Shown: in pieces, positions 61,792 to 64,000 of the stretch
Position numbering within the stretch: position 1 is the first letter of the stretch
Layout of the letters: every line of letters starts with the position of its first letter
Assembly (NCBI GenBank): GCA_963817075.1
Contig: CAWFMT010000003.1
Location: forward strand, 1,054,001-1,118,000
DNA: 64,000 nucleotides
Reading direction: 5' to 3'
Source of the DNA: DASPKM01 sp963817075
GTDB taxonomy: Bacteria > Bacteroidota > Bacteroidia > Chitinophagales > Chitinophagaceae
Position numbers and translations under genes: made by a program
The notes under the pieces: model-generated
The model's database searches: none
What the model saw: only the letters and a program-made list of their open reading frames with translations
What the model was told of the DNA's origin: nothing

Positions 61792-62793
61792 CTACTCAGC
61801 CATAATTTTCACAACCATTTCTTTTAAGAGTGAGGCATCTTCGGTGCCAACATCATTAACTCCTATGCTTCTAAGATTATAATGATGCAGAAGGAGTATG
61901 ATCTTCTCAATCCCGATATATCCATAATTCTTTGCTGCAAGTATTCCCTGTCTTGCCGAGTAAACATTATAGTTAAATAAGGGCTTTAATGCTTCCTCTG
62001 ATCTCTCAGCTGACCCAAAGACTGAGAATACCTTACTGAAGAAACTATGCAGAATTGGAAGTATCAGTTGGATTGGTGCAGCTTTTGGATTAGCCTGGAA
62101 ATATTGTATGATGCGAATCGCTTTTGCGAGATCCTTACCGGCAACGGCTTCCTGCAATTCAAAGACATTAAAGTCCTTGCTGATACCGACATAATTTTCA
62201 ATATCATCTTCACTGATATTCTTTCTTCCTCCCAGGTTTACAAGGATCTTTTCTATTTCGTTTGATATTCTGCTCAGATCATTTCCAATATGATCAACCA
62301 ATAGAAGCAGTGCTTTGTGTGAGATGCTATATCCTTTGGAAATTACAAGATCATTGGTCCAATCGGGAAGCTGACTATCATATAATTTCTTACTGGTGAA
62401 GACCTCTCCTTTCTCTTTCAAAAGTTTTGCAAACTTGGACCTGCCATCAACTTTTTTCTCCTTATAAGAAGCAATGAATATTGTTGATGAAAGAGGATTT
62501 TCAACATAGAGTTCAAGTTTCTCAACCTCCCTCATTTGCTGTGCTTCTTTCAATAGCACTATCTGTCTTTCAGCAAACATGGGATATCTTCTGCAGGCAA
62601 TCACCACTTCTGCCCAATTTGCGTCTTTTCCATAAAAAACTACTTTGTTAAAACCCGCTTCCGCTTCCGTTAAAATGTGGTTTTCTGCATAATTCATTAT
62701 TTGATCTATAAAATATTCTTCTTCGCCTTCAAGCCAATAGATTGGCTTAAACTTATTTTTTCTCCATTCTCCGATTAACTTTTCTGCAGACAT
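61792..62793 (-). CDS. holA: DNA polymerase III subunit delta
   Basis: Clamp-loader delta subunit of 333 residues. KPIYWLEGEEEYFIDQIMNY at the start, the AAA+-like domain I-II (VVIACRRYPMFAERQIVLLK, FIASYKEKKVDGRSKFAKLL) and the C-terminal collar domain (VFELQEAVAGKDLAKAIRII, ILPILHSFFSKVF). No functional Walker ATPase site is expected in delta. Length typical. Upstream gap 61579-61791 towards ribF is AT-rich with AATTCCAAATAAATT-like words and no gene. Confidence 0.94.
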   Translation of the reverse strand: MSAEKLIGEWRKNKFKPIYWLEGEEEYFIDQIMNYAENHILTEAEAGFNKVVFYGKDANWAEVVIACRRYPMFAERQIVLLKEAQQMREVEKLELYVENPLSSTIFIASYKEKKVDGRSKFAKLLKEKGEVFTSKKLYDSQLPDWTNDLVISKGYSISHKALLLLVDHIGNDLSRISNEIEKILVNLGGRKNISEDDIENYVGISKDFNVFELQEAVAGKDLAKAIRIIQYFQANPKAAPIQLILPILHSFFSKVFSVFGSAERSEEALKPLFNYNVYSARQGILAAKNYGYIGIEKIILLLHHYNLRSIGVNDVGTEDASLLKEMVVKIMAE

Positions 62794-62966
62794 ATAATAT
62801 AAGGCGCAATTTAACAGAAAGGAAGATTTCTACCCCTAATGAGTTGTCTTACAATATGCACACTGTGGACAACGTTTGTTATCGGGAAATTCTGGCATGG
62901 TTTTGGACTTTTGGTGTTTACCTGTATAAACAAAAGAGTTTTCACTAAATAAAAAAACAATACTGT

Positions 62967-63960
62967 ATGAGTACTACCAATTATCCATCAGCAGCTAATG
63001 ATGCTAATGCCCCACGAAAAGATCCCAATAGAAGGGAATATAAGGGTGCCATCATCGGTGTGCTGGCCGTAGCATTGTTAGGTACATGGGGCTATTTGCT
63101 CTATGACAAAAACAAGACGTCTGAAACAATTCAGACACAGCAAACTCAAATTGAAAAAGTAACAGACGAAAAGAGTGATATCCAGAAGAATTTTGATGCA
63201 TCGCTTGCTCGTCTTGATTCACTGACTGGTTTCAATAATGAGCTGGAAGGAAAACTTTCAAATCGTAATACTGAAATCACAAAGTTGAAAACAGAGATTC
63301 GCACTATTCTTAATAAGAGGAATGCATCTCAGGCTGAGCTTACAAGAGCAAGAACGTTGATCACAACCTTAAATGAAAAGATCGGCAGTCTTGAGCAGGA
63401 AGTTGAGCGTCTAACTGGGGAAAATCAACAACTGACAGTTGAAAAAACTCAGCTAACAGCAGATAAAGAAGTTCTTTCTAAGACGTTGGATACTGCCAAC
63501 ATGGTGAAAGAATCTCAGGCTAAGACTATTGACGTAGCATCTACTTTATATGCTAATAACATCAATGTTCTTCCTGTGAATGAAAAAGGAAATGGCAAAG
63601 AAAAAGAAACAACAACTGCTAAGCGCGTTGATAAGCTAGTCATTTCTTTTGATGTTGATAATCGTATTGCCCAGTCAGGCTCTACTGAAGTATTTGTTTC
63701 CATAACTGGTCCTGATGGAAAACCAGTAACTGTTGAAGCACTAGGATCAGGAACATTCACTACTCGTGAAGAAGGTGATAAGTTCTTTACTTCTAAAGTT
63801 ACCAGTGGATATGGAAGCAGGTAAGAAAAGACATGTAGAATTTGCCTGGAAACAGAATAGCAAATTTGTGCCAGGTGCTTACAAGATCGAAGTATACCAC
63901 AATGGTTTCAAGATTGGAGAAGCAACAAGGAATTTGAAGAAAGGTGGATTGTTTAGCTAA
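62967..63960 (+). pseudogene. Coiled-coil single-pass membrane protein, one frameshift
   Basis: Restored protein of 330 residues. Short N-terminal cytoplasmic part, one membrane helix (about 28-45, AIIGVLAVALLGTWGYLLY), a long coiled coil (about 50-190: heptads such as LNEKIGSLEQEVERLTGENQ) and a C-terminal beta-domain (VDKLVISFDVDNRIAQSGST) ending FKIGEATRNLKKGGLFS. The first frame stops at 63824 after TSGYGSR. Dropping one base near 63803 joins KVT to VDMEAGKKRHVEFAWKQ and runs to 63960. I do not recognise a named family; homologues in Chitinophagia are plausible. The region after it to 64000 holds nothing identifiable. Confidence 0.75.
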
Positions 63961-64000
63961 TTAAGGCTTACCAAAGTTTATCAATATATGGCCCCGGGTT

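Overview
The window is chromosomal DNA of a Bacteroidota bacterium, most likely in the Chitinophagia/Chitinophagaceae area. This rests on gene content and signals: two SusC/SusD outer-membrane uptake pairs, the gene block for a DUF177 protein, ribosomal protein L32 and PlsX, a short single-domain-set primary sigma factor, DUF4249, DUF3822, DUF5916 and DUF2027-Smr proteins, lipoprotein boxes, and Bacteroidota-type promoters (TTTG, about 20 nt, TAnnTTTG). The species cannot be named from the sequence. I see no rRNA, tRNA, CRISPR array, phage or transposase gene.

Layout. 0-8 kb: YceI, pirin, a SusC/SusD pair broken by single-base indels, a broken PI-PLC/GDPD-like protein, and a small membrane protein with DUF421. 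8.6-17 kb: an intact SusC/SusD pair followed by a large GH28-type beta-helix enzyme, which together look like a small pectin-related utilisation locus. 17-25 kb: an FtsX-type permease, a DUF5916 protein (one frameshift), a membrane-anchored WD40 protein and an esterase with a TPR tail (two frameshifts). 25.2-26 kb: a HTH regulator with DUF2975 behind a clear dyad operator. 26-30 kb: a secreted sugar isomerase-like protein and myo-inositol oxygenase, divergent from a sodium/solute symporter and a small membrane protein; this is a probable inositol-to-glucuronate module. 30-34 kb: YbbP-like permease, YbbA-like ATPase and a divergent TesA-like esterase. 34-39 kb: PepSY, an IlvD/Edd sugar-acid dehydratase, an SDR and a LytS/LytR two-component pair. 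39-42.4 kb: DUF177, rpmF, plsX and a CPBP protease. 42.7-43.1 kb: RNase P RNA on the minus strand. 43-64 kb: mostly housekeeping genes (Smr protein, APC permease, polyprenyl synthase, RNase R, LpxK, 5-FCL, BioD, RsmD, DUF3822, MATE, TPR, FolB, TrxB, DUF4249, sigma-70, PurM, RibF, HolA) and a coiled-coil membrane protein with one frameshift.

Two features stand out beyond the genes. First, I can place 15 single-base indels by reading continued homology or composition in another frame; 11 of them lie in 0.5-7.9 kb, while long genes elsewhere are intact. The restored lengths come out in frame, so sequencing or assembly error is at least as likely as gene decay. Second, the gaps between genes are filled with several families of short word-like palindromic repeats (CCGCAAAGGCGC, ACATAG, GCAGAG, AATTTGAAAA, GTTGATTG, TTTGAATG types). 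Some are nested inside one another, present as inverted copies kilobases apart, and running into the ends of coding regions.

Nothing here is clearly a new system. The best leads are the nested inverted repeats around rnpB, the operators (DUF2975/HTH, tandem dyads before the FtsX permease, 14-bp inverted repeat in the inositol divergon), the hairpin between rpmF and plsX, and the duplicated C-terminus of the LytS-type kinase.
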